A stretch of DNA of 64,000 nt from Chionoecetes opilio (Eukaryota > Arthropoda > Malacostraca > Decapoda > Majidae): contig JACEEZ010000465.1 in assembly GCA_016584305.1 (NCBI GenBank), positions 1 through 64,000 of the forward strand. The letters are read 5' to 3'. Shown piece by piece: positions 35,050 through 48,172 of this stretch (its first letter is position 1; the number at the start of each line of letters is the position of its first letter). The translations under genes and the position numbers were made by a program. The notes below the pieces were generated by a model. That model was not told the DNA's origin and ran no database searches. It saw nothing but the letters and a program-made list of their open reading frames with translations.

Positions 35050-35340
35050 ACCACTGGGGCCACCCGAGTGGCTGGTGTTTAGATTAAACATTAGAGCGTC
35101 ACGCACAATTCTGTGGTCGGACGTTCGATCCCCCGGGGCCCTTGTTTCCCGGGGGTTTTTCATGAAAAAATTCGGCGGTTTCTGTCTCCCCTTTCAAGAG
35201 GATGGGTGTTTGGGGGTGTGAGGTTCCAGGATTTCCTAGATCGGTCTACTATTCCAAACCTCTCCGGAAGGGTTTTAAAACTGAAGATCGCGAGTCAAGC
35301 TCCATGGAAAAGGGGCCATGGTGACAACCCCAACACACCC
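35050..35340 (+). mobile_element. SINE family 1-like, copy B (complete)
   Basis: The head has a box-A-like CCCGAGTGGCTGGTG at 35,063 and a strong box B, ACGTTCGATCCCC, at 35,121. The body contains TTTCTGTCTCCCCTTTCAAG and GATGGGTGTTTGG, comparable to the CCACCCAGCAGTGAATGGGT zone of the 22,737 copy. The tail is GGGGCCATGG and then CA-rich DNA (35,365-35,428). Head-to-tail with copy A. Confidence 0.6.
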
Positions 35341-35364
35341 CCAGGCACACAACAAAACCCAAAA

Positions 35365-35428
35365 CCCCACACACACACACCACACCACACAACACACCAC
35401 ACACACACCACACACACACACACACATT
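35365..35428. repeat. (CA)n tract
   Basis: ACAC/CCACAC repeats after the SINE. Confidence 0.9.
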
Positions 35429-35574
35429 TTTATTTTATATATATATAAAAAAATAACAGCAAAATTTGGTCGCGATATTGATGTGATAGGGGGTAAAAAT
35501 GAAAAAAATGTAATGATAATAATAATAAAAAACTACGTAAATAGCAGAAGTACCTATAGAGCATGATGTTTGAA

Positions 35575-38500
35575 AGAAAATTTTAAACTGAAAACTAATT
35601 CCAGTTCGGTCACATGCCCAAAAAATATTTAAAAAAATTTTTAAGCAAATCTTGCGTATTTAAAAAAAAATTTTCAGAATTGGCTATATTTTTTTGAGTG
35701 TAGAAGATTTAAAATTTGTTCCTTTCGTATTCTTGCAGCGAAAAAAAATTTGGGAAACAGTTTTCAGTTAAAAGATTAAAAGTCCCATTTTAGCACAATA
35801 ACATACTTTATTTTAAAAAAAACCGAAATTAGAATTGAAAACTGAAAAAATAATTTCCCGATTCGGTTTTGCTCCCCCAAACATGGAACAAATTTACAAA
35901 CAAAACTATGGTATTTAAAAAAATTTTTAAAATATTGGGGAAAATTTTCTGGGGGGGACAGATTTTCTTTAAAAATTTGTTCCTAGCAGTATTCTGCATG
36001 CTGAACACGAAATTTGGGAACGTTTTTCAGTTCAATGGTTAAAAATCCCCATTTTAGCCAATTCACAAGACAAATTTATAGCCCTTTAAAAATTCCCTTT
36101 AGAAATTTTAAACTAAAAAAAAAATTTAGATTTGTGTTCAGCATGCCTGCAAACATTAGGAAAAAATTTTTCAAAAATCTATGCTATTTAAAAAAAAAAT
36201 TGCATAATTGGCAATATTTTTAAGGGACAGATTTGCTTGAAAATTAATTCCAACACTATTCGGTTCTGAACCGAATCTCAAATTTGTTTTTGTTAAAATT
36301 TTTAAAAGCCCCATTTAAAAAATTCACAAGTCATATTTTTATTCCTTAAAAAATCTTAAAAAAGAATTTTAAATGAAAAAAATAATTCCGATGGTTAGAT
36401 GCCCAAAAAACTATTTGGAACAAATACATGCAAATCTAGGTATTTAAAAAAAAATTGCTAATTGGAAATTTTTTAGGGGACAGATGTGCCCTTTAATTTA
36501 GTTCCCACTATTCTTCAGCTAACACGAATCTGGAAGCAGTTTTTGTTACAATGATTTTAAAAATCCCTATTTCCCGCCAATTCCCCAAGGCCATTTATTT
36601 CCTAAAAATCACATATTAGAGTTCGAAAAAAAAAACTAATTCCCGATTTGGTTTTGCATGCCTGCAAATATAGGAACAAATTTGCAAAAATCAGGTATTT
36701 TAAAAAAACATTGCTAATTGGCAAATTTTTGGTGCAGATTTGCTTAAAAAAGAAATTCAGCACTGTTCAGTATATGAACCGAATTTCAAAAGTTTTTTTT
36801 TACAATGATTAAAATGCCCTATTTTAGCCCAATTTACAATAAAAATATTATTCCTTAAAAAGATCCGAAATTAGAATTTGAAAAATGAAAACATTTCCAG
36901 ATTGTGTTCACCATGCCCAAATACATTAGGAAAAAATTTCATGCAAACTAGGTTTTTAAAAAAATATTACATAATTGGCAATATTTTTTGGGGGACATAT
37001 TTTTTGAAAATTTATTTCTAGCGAATCTTAAAAACTGAACACGAATCTGGAAGAGTTTTCAGTTTTTAAGAAAAAGTCCCCCTTTCAGCCAATTTAAAAT
37101 GACATTTCCTATTCCTTAAAAAATCCAATAGAATTTTAAACTCAAAAAATTTTTCCGATTTGTGTTTAGCATGCCCAAAAAAAGATTGGAACAAAATTTT
37201 AAAAAAAATATGGTATTTAAAAAAACTTGCATTTGGCAATTTTTGTGTGCGATTTTTTTGAAAACATATTGTAGCACTGGTTGGGGAGCTGAATACAACT
37301 CAAATAAATTTTAGTTACAATGATTAAAAGCCCTATTTCACCTCCAAATTCATAAATTTTTTTTTATTCCTTATAAAATGAAATTTTAAAATTTTAAACT
37401 AAAAACTAATTCCGTTCGTGTTCAACATGCCCAAAAAATATTAGGAAAAATTTACAAAAAATCTATGGTATTTAAATAAAATTGAATAATTTGGGAATAT
37501 TTTTGGGAGGAAGATTTGCTTTAAAATTAGTTTTTAACAGTATTCTTCCCGCGAACACGAATCGGAACATTTTTTGTTCAATGATTTTAAAGTCCTATTT
37601 CGCCAATTCACAAGGGCATACTCCATATTCCTTTAAAAAAACACATATAGAATTTGAAACTAAAAACTAATTCCCGTTCGTGTTCACATGCCTGCAAACT
37701 TTTTGAACAAATTTTCAAGCGACATGCGTATTTAAAAAACATTGAATTATTGGGAATATTTTTGGGGGACAGATTTGCTTTAAAAAAAATTCCCAGACTC
37801 TTAGGGATGCAGAACACGAATCTAAATTATTTTAAATTTTCAATGATTAAAAAGCCCTATTTCGCAATTCACAAAAAAAACTTCATATCCTTTGAAAAAT
37901 CCCAAAAATTTAAATTTTTAAATGAAAAAAATTTCCCGACGTGTTTACGCCCAAATACTTTAGGAAAACCCTTTTCATGCAAATCTATGCGATTTAATAA
38001 ATTACTAATTGGAATATTTTTGGGGTGACAGATTTTCTTTAAAAAAAATTCCCAGCACTGTTCGGGCATGCAGAACTCGAAAATTTAAATTAGTTTCAAT
38101 TACAATGATTAAAAGTCCCTATTTCCGCCAAATTTACAAAAACCTCTTTAATTCCCAACAAATCCGAAAAAGAATTTGAAACTAAAAACTAATTCCCCGA
38201 TTGTGTTTTGATGCCCAAATCTATTAGGGAAAAAAATTTTAAAGCAAATCTATGCATATTTAAAAAAAAATTACATAATTGGCAAAAATTTTTTGGGGAA
38301 GATTTGTTGAAAAGAGTTTCCCGCAGTATTCTTTCATTTCGAACCGAAACTGGGAAAAATTTTCAGTTTAAAAGATTAAAGTCCCCCATTTCAGCCAATT
38401 CAAAAGGACCCAAAATTATATTTCCCTAAAAAAAAAACATATTAGAATTTTAAACTAAAAATAATTCCGATTCGTGTTCAGCACTTGCAAACATAGGAAG

Positions 38501-41500
38501 AAATTTTTAAAAAACAAATCTATGCTAATAAAAAACAAATTGCATAATTTCAATTTTTTTTAGGGTGACAGATTTTATTGAAAAAGAATTCCTAGCACGT
38601 TCGGGGATGCTAAAAAACGAATCTCAAATTTGTTTTTATTTACAAGATTAAAAAAGCCCTATTTTAGCCCTTCCAATACTACTTATATTCCTTAAAAAAA
38701 TCCCAAAATTTGAGTTTGAAACGAAAAAAATTCCAGATTTGTGTTCACATGCCAAATACATTAGGAACACATTTTCATGCAAATCTGGTATTTAAAAAAA
38801 TATTACTAATTGGGGAAATTTTTTGGGGGACAGATTGTTTTAAAATTACCCTGTACTGATGGGCATGTGAAAAAAGAATCTGGGAAAAAGTTTTTTTGTT
38901 ACAATGATTAAAAGTCCCTATTTCAGCCAATTCAAATGACATACTTATATTCCTTAAAAAAAACACAATTAAAAATTTAACTGAAAAAATAATTCCCGAT
39001 TCCTGTTCGCATGCTTGCAAACTATTAGGAAAAAATTTTTTAAAAAATCATGGTATTTAAAAAAAAAATTTCATAATTGGCAATATTTTTTGGGTGCAAT
39101 TTGCTTGAAAATTCGGGCCTAGAAGGTTTGGGCAGGGGTGAACACGAATCGAAATTTTGTTTTCGCTACAACGATTGAAATCCCTATTTCAGCGAATTTA
39201 AAAATGACATACCTTTTAATTTTTAAAAAAACCATAAAATAATTTTTAAAATAAACTAATTCCAGATTCGTGTTTACATGCACGTAAACTATTACGAACA
39301 AGTTTTTAAATAATCATCATTTAAAAAATATTTAATATGGCAATATTTTTTGGGTGACAGATTTGCTTAATATTAATTCCTAAAAAGGTTTTGGCATGCT
39401 GAACACGAATCTGGAATTCGTTTCAGCTACAAGATTAAAGTCCATTTGCGAAAAAACAATGAAAATACCTTATATTCCTTTAAAAATCCATAAATTAATT
39501 GAAATAAAGTAATTCCAGATTCGTGTTTTCAGATCCGAAACCCATTACAAATTTTCAATAGATTATGGTTTTAAGAAAAATAGTGATAAATTGGGGAAAA
39601 ATTTTTTGTTTTTGACGATATGCTTGAAAAATTTGGGGTTTCCCAGAAGGTTCGCGCAGGTGAACACGAAAACTGGAATTAGTTTTCAGCTAAACAATTT
39701 AGAATACCCCTATTTTAGCGAAATTTAAAAATGACATACCTTATATTTTAAAAATCCAAAATATAAATTTGAAACTGAAAAAAAATTCCAGATTCGGTTC
39801 AGCATGCACGAAACATTACGAAAAAACTTTCAAGTAGATCTATGCGTATTTAAAAAAAGTTAAATTGGGGAATATTTTTTTTTGGGGACGATTTTCTTGG
39901 GGAAAATTAGTTCCTGAAGTGTTGGGCAGGCTGAACACGAATCTGGAATGTTTTCAGCAAACGTTAGAAATCCCTATTTCACGAATTTAAAAATGAATAC
40001 CTTATATTTCCTTTAAAAAAACCCTAAATATAGTTTTACACTGAAAAAAAATTTTTCCGATTCGTGTTTAGATGACTAAATATTTCGAACAATTTCAAAA
40101 GATTATGGTTTTAAAATAGTGCAAAAACGGCAATTTTTTTGGGGGGGCAGATTTACTTGAAAATTTGTTTTAGAAGTGTTCGGGTTGGCTAAAAAACGAA
40201 TCCCGGTTTTTTTCAGCTTAAAAGATTTTGAAGTCCCCATTTGGCGAATTAACAATGACTACCCCTTTTATTCCCTTTAAAAATCCATAAAAAAAATTTG
40301 AAAATGAAAGCAATTCCCGATTTGTTTTCGCATACGTAACCATTAGGGAAAAAAATTCAGTTATCTATGGTATTTAAAAAAAATATGTAATTTGGGAAAA
40401 TTTTTTGGGGGACGATTTTCAAAATTGTTCCTAGAAGTTTCGGCCGAAAAGGAACTGGAATTAGTTTTTTTAGTACAACGATTAGAAGTTCCTATTTCAG
40501 CGAATTAACAATGACATACCTTTATTCCTTAAAAAATTATATATTTGAAAAATTGAAAATTTAATCGAAAAATTTTTAAACTGAAAGTAATTCCGGATTC
40601 TGTTCAGCATGCACGAAACTATTACGAACAAATTTTCAAGTAGATTTGCGTATTTAAGAAAAAAGGCATAATCGGCAATATTTTTTTGGGGAAGATTTGC
40701 TTGAAAAATTTTTTCCAAAATTTGGGCATGTGAACACGAATCTGGGAAAAAGTTTTCAGCTGCAACGATGAAATCCCCATTCAGCGAATTAAAAATGACA
40801 TACCTATATTTCCTTTAAAAAAAGCATAAATATAATTTTAAATCGAAAGGTAATTTTTGATTTTGTTCAGCATTTCACGTAACCTATACGAACAATGTTT
40901 TCAGGCATCTATGCTATTAAGAAAAAAAGGCATAAGGGGAATATTTTTATGTGACAGATTTCTTGAAATTTGTTCCTATAAATGTTGGGCAGGGTGAACA
41001 CAATCTGGAATTAGTTTTCAGCTACAACATTAGAAAATCCCATTTTAGCGAAAAAACACTGCTACCTTATATTTCCTTTAAAATATCCATAAAATAATTT
41101 TTAAAATGAAAATTTAAAACCAAATTTGGTTTAGCATGACGTAAACATTACGAACAATGTTTCAAGTAGATCTATCGATTTTAAAAAAAAGGAATTGGCA
41201 AATTTTTTTTATGACGTTGCTTGAAAATTAGTTCCAGAATGTTTGGCTGTGAACACGAATCTGGAATTAAATTTCAGCTACAAAAGTTAAAGTCCCTATT
41301 TCAGCGAATTAACAATGAATACCTTTTAATCCTTTTAAAAACCATAAATTAATTTAAAATGACACTAAACCCGATTCGTGTTCAGCAGCCTAAAATATCG
41401 AACAAAATTTTTAATAATCATGCGATTTAAAAAAAATAGTTCTAATTGGCAAATATTTTTTTGGGTGACAGATTTGGTTGAAAATTAGTTCCCCAGAAGT

Positions 41501-43313
41501 GTTCGGGCTTCAACAGAATCGGAATTGTTTTTTGCTTTCAAAGTAGAAGTCCCTATTTTAGCGAATTCAATGACATACCTTTATCCTTAAAAAAAACCCA
41601 AAAAATTTTTGAAACTGAAAATAATTCCCGATTTGTTTCAGCAGCACTAACCATGGAACAAATTTTCAAATAGATTATGCGTATTAAGAAAAAAGTGAAA
41701 TGGAAAATTTTTTGGGACAGATTTGCTTGGAAATTTGTTCCTAGAAATGCCGGGCATGCTGAACCGAAACGGGGAATTTGTTTTTAGCTACAACAATTTG
41801 AAGTCCCATTTTAGCGAATTAAAAGAATACCTTATATTTCCTTTAAAAAAACATAATATAATTGAAACTGAAAACTAATACAGATTCGTGTTCACCTGCC
41901 CAAATACTATTGGACAAATTATCAGCAAATCTATGCGATTTAAAAAAAAATTACATAATTGGCAATTTTTTGGGTGACAGATTTGTTTTAAATTAATTTA
42001 AAACAGGTCGGCAGACAAACGAAACTGGAACGGTTTTTTTTACAATGATTAAAAATCCCATTTTTGCCAATTCAAAATACAACTTTATATTCCTTAAAAA
42101 TCCAAATTTGAATTTTAAACTGAAAAAATAAACCCCGATTCTGTCCATGCCCAAAAACTATTTGGGGCTTTTTTAAACAATCTATGGATTTTAAAAAAAA
42201 ATTTCATAATTGCAATATTTTTTGGGTGACAGATTTGCTTGAAATTAATTCCTGCAGTTTTGGGCATGCTGAAACAAACTCAAAATTTTTTTTCATTTAC
42301 AATGATAAAAGCCCCATTTCAGCCAATTCACAATAACTACTTCATATTCCTTAAAAAATCCGAAAAAGAATTTTAAAATAAAAACTAATTCCCGATTTTT
42401 GTTTTGTGTTAAAATACTATTAGGACAAATGTCATGCAAATCATGGTATTTAAAAAAAAATTTCAAATTGGGAATAATTTTGGGGGACAGATTTTCCCTT
42501 TACAATTTATAGAAACATGATTTGGGGAGCTGAAAAAGGGGTTGGAAACGTTTTCAGTTTCAATGATTAAAAGTCCCCATTTTAGCCAATCAAAAAAAAA
42601 ACTTTAATACTTAAAAAATCACAATTTGAATTTAAACTGGAAAATAATTCCCGATTTGTTAGATGCCCAAAAACATTAGGAACAAAATTTTCAATCAAAT
42701 CTGGCGTATTTAAAAAAAAACATTGCATAATTGGCAAATTTTTAGGGTGACGATTTTTTTTGAAAAAGAATTTTTACACTGTTTGGGAGTGAAAAACCCA
42801 ATTTCAAATTTTTTTTTCATTTTCAATGATTAAAAGCCCCCAATTTTACCAATTCACAATAAAAACTCAATTTCCTTAAAAAATCCGAATTAGAATTTGA
42901 AATAAAAAATAATCCAGATCGGGTTTAGCATGCAAAAAATTTGGAAAAATTAGCATCAAAACTATCGTATTTAAAAAAAAAATTTCTAATTGGCAATATT
43001 TTTAGGCGACCCCATTTGCTTGAAAATAATTTCAACAGTGTTGGGGATGCTGCAAACGAATCGGGAATCGGTTTTTTGTTACAATGATTAAAAATTCCTA
43101 TTTAACCCCTTCAAAATTTAAAACTCATATTCCTTTAAAAAATCCCCAATGAATTTGAAACTGAAAATAAATTCCCGATCGGTTTAGCAGCCCAAAAACT
43201 ATTAGAAACAAATTTAAGAAATCTATGCGTATTTAAAAAAAAAATTGCAAATTAATGGGAATATTTTTTAAGGGACAGACGTGCTTGAAATTTATTTTTA
43301 GCAAAATTTTTTT
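35575..43313. repeat. 270-bp satellite array, left segment (about 29 copies)
   Basis: The monomer, in order: AACTGAAAACTAATTCCAGA, TTCGTGTTCAGCATGCC, CTATTAGGAACAAATTTTCA, AGCAAATCTATGCGTATTTA, AAAATTGCATAATTGGCAAT, ATTTTTTGGGTGACAGATTT, GCTTGAAAATTAATTCCTAG, GCATGCTGAACACGAATCTG, GAATTAGTTTTCAGTTACAA, TGATTAAAAGTCCCTATTTC, AGCCAATTCACAATGACATA, CTTCATATTCCTTAAAAAAT, CCGAAATTAGAATTTG. Spacing between homologous positions is 260-275 bases. A variant block (CACGTAAACTATTACGAACA and AGCGAATTAACAATGACATA) occupies about 39,100-41,850. Many bases are lost or converted into A, T or G runs compared with the right segment. No protein is encoded. Confidence 0.95.
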
Positions 43314-44457
43314 CGTGTCCCCGGTGGAACGCCGACGGAGTTTCGAAGGGGACTTTCGCCATGTGATCTCAAGAGCGTTTTGATCAGTCATCGTGTACTC
43401 TGGGGTTTCTGCGACTCGAGGGATTCCCCAAAAGGAAAATTGGTTTGATAACCGGTCTGTATTCGGGGCTGAAGTGCTGGAAGTGTGGGGCGGTGTATCC
43501 AGCTTTTTTCCCGTGAAAACAGGGGAGGCAAGGGTGCGTCCTTGCCCCCTCACTTTTTTAAGTTTTATGGACTGGGTATTGGACAAGGGGGATCAAAATG
43601 ATTTGGGCATCCGTCGGCAACACCAAGATCCTGTCTTTTTTTTGCCATGATGCATACTTTTCTGACGCTGGAAGTCCTGGTGATGGCTCCGAGGCGCGCC
43701 GAGGGGCAAAGCCCCTTGACTTGAGGGCTCCTGGCTCAAGACCAGGTCCAGGTAGTTGGAGCTTTACTAGATGAAGCAGTACAGTCCTGTTCTGCGTGAT
43801 GCGAAGACATTGAGATCTTGGAAAGTTTTTACTACCTTGGTAGTGCATCCCATAATGACGCCGGGTCACGTCCAAGACGTCCTTACGGCCGGATTTGGGC
43901 ATGGCCCACGTGTATGGACTGTCGCTCAGCCGGGAGTATTTGGCGTTTTCGGTACCTGTGCAGGGAGTAACAAAGATCCGATCTTCAAGTCGCTTGGGTG
44001 ATCCCTGTCTTACTCTATGGTTGTGAGACATGGCACTAAATAGTGGCTTGAAGAGACGAATCAATGCCTTTGGTATAAGTATATTCGCAGAATCATGGGT
44101 ATCGCTGGGAGTGATTACTGTCCAAATCAGCTATTGTACCGTGGGAGACTGAATCGAGCCTATTACCTGCATAGTCCGTCAGCGGCCAACTTCGGCTAAA
44201 TGGGCAATGTGGCAACTCTGTACCCTGAACTGATCCTTCATCGATTGTAATCTGTATAGACCCGGCGTGGAGGAGGCCAAGGGGCGTCACTAAGGCTCGT
44301 GGCTGGTGCAAGTTGATGTTTTCTTCTTGTCGAGAGAGCTGGCCTTGGTAAGGGAAAGGAGCCTGCATGGGAACTCGCGCGTGGTACCCCCCGGAGTGGC
44401 GTCGTAGGGTGGGCGAGTGCGACGCGCCCCAGGCGAATGCCCACAATGATTGATTGC
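43314..44457 (+). mobile_element. Non-LTR retrotransposon copy 2, inserted in satellite
   Basis: It begins CGTGTCCCCGGTGGAACGCC, matching CATCCCGGTGGAACGCCAAC at 52,063, and then follows the element to its 3' end. Landmarks: ATGGACTGGGTATTGGACAA (the MDWVLD region), CATCCGTCGGCAACACCAAG, GACATTGAGATCTTGGAAA, TACTCTATGGTTGTGAGACA (the LYGCET region), and GTGCGACGCGCCCCAGGCGA with the terminal TGATTGATTG. It is 5'-truncated just upstream of reverse-transcriptase motif A. Frames are broken repeatedly, so it is a dead copy. Confidence 0.85.
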
Positions 44458-47195
44458 TTGCATATTCCTTGCATGCTGAACAACGAATCTGGAATCGTTT
44501 TCAGTTACAAGGATTAAATGCCCTATTTCAGCCATTCACATAACATACTTACCATATCCTTATAAAATCCGAAATAGAATTTGAAACTAAAAACTATTCC
44601 CGATTCCAATGTTCAGCATGCTAGACTACTATTAGGAACAAATTTTCATCAAATCTATCCGTATTTAAAAAATATTACATAGTTGGCAATATTTTGGTAC
44701 GGGGTGACAGATTTGCTTTGAAAAATGAATTCCTTGCACTGTTTGGGCATGCGAACACGAATCTCCACTTAGTTTTTCAGATTACTGATTAAATGCCCTA
44801 TTTCAGCCAATTCACAATAACATACTTCCTATTCGACCTTACAATCCGAAATAGAATTTGAAACTGAAAAATTAATTCCAGAGTCTTGTTCACCATGCCT
44901 AAGCCATTATGGACCAAATTAGCATGCCAAATCTAATGCGTATTTAAAAAAAATATTACATAATTGGCCAATATTTTTTGGTCGACAAATTTCGCCTGGA
45001 AATTATTACTAACAGTGTTCGGGCATGCCTGTCAAAACGATCTGTAATCGGTTTTCAGTTACAATAGATTAAAAGTCCCTACTTCACCAATTCAAATAAC
45101 ATCGTCATATTCCCTTTAAAAATCACAATTAGAATTTGAAACTGAAAACTAATTCCAGATTCGTGTTCAGCATGCCAAGACTATTAGGAACAAAGTTTCA
45201 AGCAATCTATGCGTATTTTAAAATAAAAAAAAATGCATAATTGGCAATTATTTTTAGGGTGACAGATTTGCTTGAAAATGAATTCCTAGCACTGTTTCAG
45301 GCATGCTGCAGCACGAATCTTCTCTAGATTTAGTTTTTATTTACAATGATTAAAAATGTCCTAATTTCAGCCAATGCCGACAATACATACTTCATATTCC
45401 TTAAAAAATTCGAAATTAGATTTTGAAACTAAAACTAATTCCAGTTCGTGTTCAGCATGCCCAATCTAGTAGGAACAAATTTCTGCAAATCTATGCGTAT
45501 TTAAAAATTATTACATATATTGGGCATATTTTTTTTTAAGTCAGATGTGCTTGAAATTTGTTTCCTAGCCATAGTTCTTGCATGCTGAACACATCTGGAA
45601 TAAGTTTCAGTTACAATGATTAAGTCCCTTATTTCACAATTCACAAGGACATACTTTTCATATTCCATAAAAAATCACATATTATAATTTGAAACTAAAA
45701 CTAATTCCTATTCGTGTTCAGCATGCCTGCAATATTAGGAACAATTTTCAACAATCTAGGCGTATTAAAAAAACATTGCATAATTGGCAATATTTTTGGT
45801 GACATTTGCTTGGAAACTGATTCCTAGCACTGTTCCGGGCATGCTGAACACGAATCATCAAATTGTTTTCATTTAACTGATTAGAAATGCCCTATTCGCC
45901 AAATTCACAATATCATACTTCGTATTCCTTAAAAAAAATCCGAAACTAGAATTTGAAACTAAAAACTACTTCCGATTCGTGTTCAGCAATGCCCAAATAC
46001 TATTAGGAACAAATTCCAAGCCATCAATGCGTATTTAAAAAATATTACATAGCTGGCAATATGTTTTGGGCACAGATTTGCCTGAAATTTTTTCCTAGCT
46101 CTGTTTGGGCATTCTAAAACGAATCTGGAATCAGTTTCAGTACATGATTTAAAATCTCTCGATTTCAGCCGAATTCACAATGACATACTTCATATTCCTT
46201 AAAAATCAGATTAGAATTTGAAACTGAAAAACTATTCCAGATTCGTGTTCCAGCATGCCCAAAACCATTAGGAACAAATTTTTGCAAGCAATCTATTCGT
46301 ATTTAAAAAAACCATTGGCATAATTGCATATTTTTAGGGTGACAGATTTGCTTGACAAGAATTTCTAGCACTGTTCAGGCATGCTGAACATTAATCTCAA
46401 ATTAGTTTTCGTTACAATTTAATTAAAGTCCTATTTTCCGCCATTCACAATGTCATACCTTCATATTCCTTAAAAATCCGAATTAGAATTTGAAACAAAA
46501 GCTCATTTCCAGATTCGTGTTAGCTGCCCAAATACTATTATGACAATATTCAATTCAAATCTAGGCGTATTTAAAAAAAATATTACTAATTGGCAATTTT
46601 TTAGGGACAGATGTGCTTGATTTAGTTCCTAGCAGTATTCTTGCATGCTGAACACGAAACTGGAATCAGTTTCGTACCATGATTAAAATTCCTATTTCAC
46701 CAGCCAATTCACAGGCATTATTCATATTCCTAAAACATCACATATTAGAATTTGAAACTAAAAAACCTACTACCAGAATTCGGTTCGCATGCGTGCAAAC
46801 TATTAGGAACAATTTTCACGCAATTTATGGCGCATTTAAAAAAAGCCTTGCATAATTGCCAATATTTTTTTAGGGTGCAGATTTGCTTCAAAATTTAATT
46901 CCTAGCACTGTTCGGGCTTGCTGAACACGAAATCGCAAATTATTTTTCATTTAAATGATTAAAATGTCCTATTTCAGCCAATTCACAATAATCATACTTC
47001 ATAGTTCCTTCAAAAATCCGAAATTATAATTTGAAACTGGGGAACTAATTCCCGATTCGTGTTCAGCATGCCCAAAAACTATTAGGAACAAATTTTCAAG
47101 CAAATCTATGCGTATTTAAAAAAACATTGCATAATTGGCAATATTTTTAGTGTGTCAGATTTGCTTGAAAATAAATTCCTAGCACTGTTTGGGCA
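44458..47195. repeat. 270-bp satellite array, right segment (about 10 copies)
   Basis: Same monomer as the left segment but closer to consensus, for example around 45,140 and 45,960. It resumes at TTGCATGCTGAAC, directly after the LINE, in the phase expected for the interrupted monomer. The array stops at GGGCAT (47,190-47,195), exactly in the second dyad arm. Confidence 0.95.
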
Positions 47196-47213
47196 TATTC
47201 CATGCCTGGGCGG

Positions 47214-47239
47214 AGGTATGCGCTCTAGTGAGCGCATAC
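47214..47239. other. Perfect hairpin next to the satellite edge
   Basis: GGTATGCGCT-CTAGTG-AGCGCATACC is a 10-bp stem with a 6-base loop, followed by a C run and an ATT/ATC-rich stretch. It is probably part of a dispersed repeat end rather than a terminator. Confidence 0.6.
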
Positions 47240-47404
47240 CCCCCCCCCTAGTTATTACTGTAACTGTTAGTATTATCATTATGACGGACACTATTTCATT
47301 TATCGTAATCATCTCTATTATTATCATTGTTTTTATTATCATCATTAATATCATTATTACTGCTATTTATATTAATGGAATTTTCATCATCATTATCATC
47401 ATTT

Positions 47405-47602
<198 letters not shown>

Positions 47603-48172
47603 CGGAGCGAGACGAGAGAGAGAGACGAGAGCGAGAGAGGAACGAGAGAGCGAGCGACGCGCGGCGCGCGCGAGGACGAGAGCGGGAGCGAGAGAGAGCA
47701 GAGAGAGAGAGAGGAATTAAATGGATTAACGAATTGGAATGTGTGCGCGCTTTAGGAAAATTTTCTTTTCCTACCTTTACCGTCTGTATCATAAATTTTG
47801 TTTTTCCTCTCTGCTCTCTATCTCTCATTCTCTCTTGTCTATCTTATTATATCTTCCCATTCTCTTTTTCTCTCCCTCTCTCACTGTCATTCTCTCTCAT
47901 TATATCTTCCTCTCATCCTCTCTCCGATTTCCCTCTTCCCATATTTCTTTATATCTCTTTCTCTCTCTTATTCTTTCTCTCAATTCTCTCTCTCTCTCTC
48001 ATCCTCTCTCACTCTCTCTCCTCCTCCTCATCTCCATCTTCTCTCTCTGCTCTCTCCGCTCATCATCTCTCAATCCTCTCTCTCTCTCTCTGTCTCTGTC
48101 TCTGTCTCTGTCTCTGTCTCTGTCTCTGTCTCTGTCGTCTGGTCTCTGTCTCTCTTCTCCGTCTCTCTCTGT
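47603..48172. repeat. (GA)n then (CT)n and (CTGTCT)n tracts
   Basis: A GA/CGAGAG purine tract (47,603-47,715), about 100 bases of mixed DNA, then CT-rich repeats and a regular TCTGTC run at 48,090-48,135. A 340-residue plus-strand frame across these tracts is not a credible protein. Confidence 0.9.
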
